Of a stretch of 5,583 nucleotides of DNA, positions 5,476 through 5,583 are shown in pieces (within the stretch, counting starts at the first letter, position 1; each line of letters opens with the position of its first letter). This stretch comes from Alphaproteobacteria bacterium. Lineage in GTDB: Bacteria > Pseudomonadota > Alphaproteobacteria > Rs-D84. The notes under the pieces are model-generated. The model saw only the letters and a list, made by a program, of their open reading frames with translations, was not told where the DNA came from and made no database searches. The position numbers were made by a program, and so were the translations under genes. The stretch covers positions 1 to 5,583 of the forward strand of contig JAKSTD010000038.1 in the NCBI GenBank assembly GCA_024402755.1. The letters run 5' to 3'.

Positions 5476-5557
5476 CTGTTAGAAACAAATTTTTATATTG
5501 CATTAGATTGGTCAATTCGTTTTTTGAATAAGTGCATTAAGTGTTTATCAAGACAAG

Positions 5558-5563
5558 AAGGAG
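5558..5563 (+). promoter_or_regulatory. Ribosome binding site of the right-edge gene
   Basis: AAGGAG lies 9 bases before ATG 5573, a textbook arrangement. It is among the strongest Shine-Dalgarno sites in the window. Confidence 0.65.
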
Positions 5564-5572
5564 TTGAATTAA

Positions 5573-5583
5573 ATGATAAAACA
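5573..5583 (+). CDS. Start of an unidentified gene cut by the window edge
   Basis: Only Met-Ile-Lys and two further bases are visible. The call rests on the AAGGAG site with ideal spacing and on the divergent orientation to the lipoprotein gene, with a spacer of about 97 bp. A weak promoter could be TTGAAT (5524-5529) with TATCAA (5546-5551) at 16 bp. Nothing can be said about the product. Confidence 0.5.

Noticed and set aside
5494..5515. TTGACC and TATAAA on the minus strand as promoter of the lipoprotein gene
   Set aside because: The boxes are only about 12 bp apart, too close for a sigma-70 promoter, and no other pair with normal spacing is convincing.

Overview
The window looks like a chromosomal segment from an AT-rich (I estimate under 40% G+C), probably host- or gut-associated alphaproteobacterium with a compact genome. 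The support is an LpxI-type lipid A pyrophosphatase (the usual alphaproteobacterial replacement for LpxH), a COG2265 rRNA methyltransferase with the alphaproteobacterial style of C-terminal motifs, lipoproteins with ordinary lipoboxes, and a mosaic, Cys-containing surface protein of the kind found in uncultured gut alphaproteobacteria. The taxonomic call is inference. All seven readable stop codons at gene ends are TAA.

Left part (1-1228): the 3' portion of tpiA (triosephosphate isomerase) is followed after 30 bp by grpE, both on the + strand. The visible tpiA reading frame is interrupted by an in-frame TAA at 31-33, exactly where homologues carry a Tyr. After grpE comes a 226-bp spacer with several small inverted repeats and no convincing gene.

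Middle part (1229-3204): a minus-strand RlmD/TrmA-family uracil-C5 methyltransferase with an unusually compressed SAM-binding domain is divergent from lpxI on the + strand. Their 61-bp shared spacer holds two back-to-back sigma-70-type promoters whose -35 boxes overlap. Each -10 box ends 6 bp before an ATG, so both mRNAs are predicted to be leaderless. A separate promoter with a perfect TATAAT and a good ribosome binding site precede the next gene.

Right part (3205-5583): a 433-residue secreted or surface mosaic protein on the + strand has a signal peptide, a PKD-like WGD strand pair, BspA-like repeats, a shortened Listeria-Bacteroides-type repeat, a Cys-rich stretch and a C-terminal module. 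It converges on a minus-strand pair across a bidirectional hairpin terminator. The pair is a lipoprotein of unknown function followed, after 21 bp, by a small lipoprotein that is essentially a free-standing trigger-factor-type FKBP prolyl isomerase domain. The upstream lipoprotein has a complete signal peptide only if it starts at an ATT codon. At the right edge a + strand gene begins with a strong ribosome binding site and only its first three codons are inside the window.

Functionally this is mostly housekeeping (glycolysis, chaperone cofactor, rRNA modification, lipid A synthesis) plus an envelope cluster. I see no mobile element, CRISPR array, tRNA, rRNA or recognisable defence system. 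The most notable signals are the tpiA nonsense codon, the twin leaderless promoters, the compressed methyltransferase and the mosaic surface protein.
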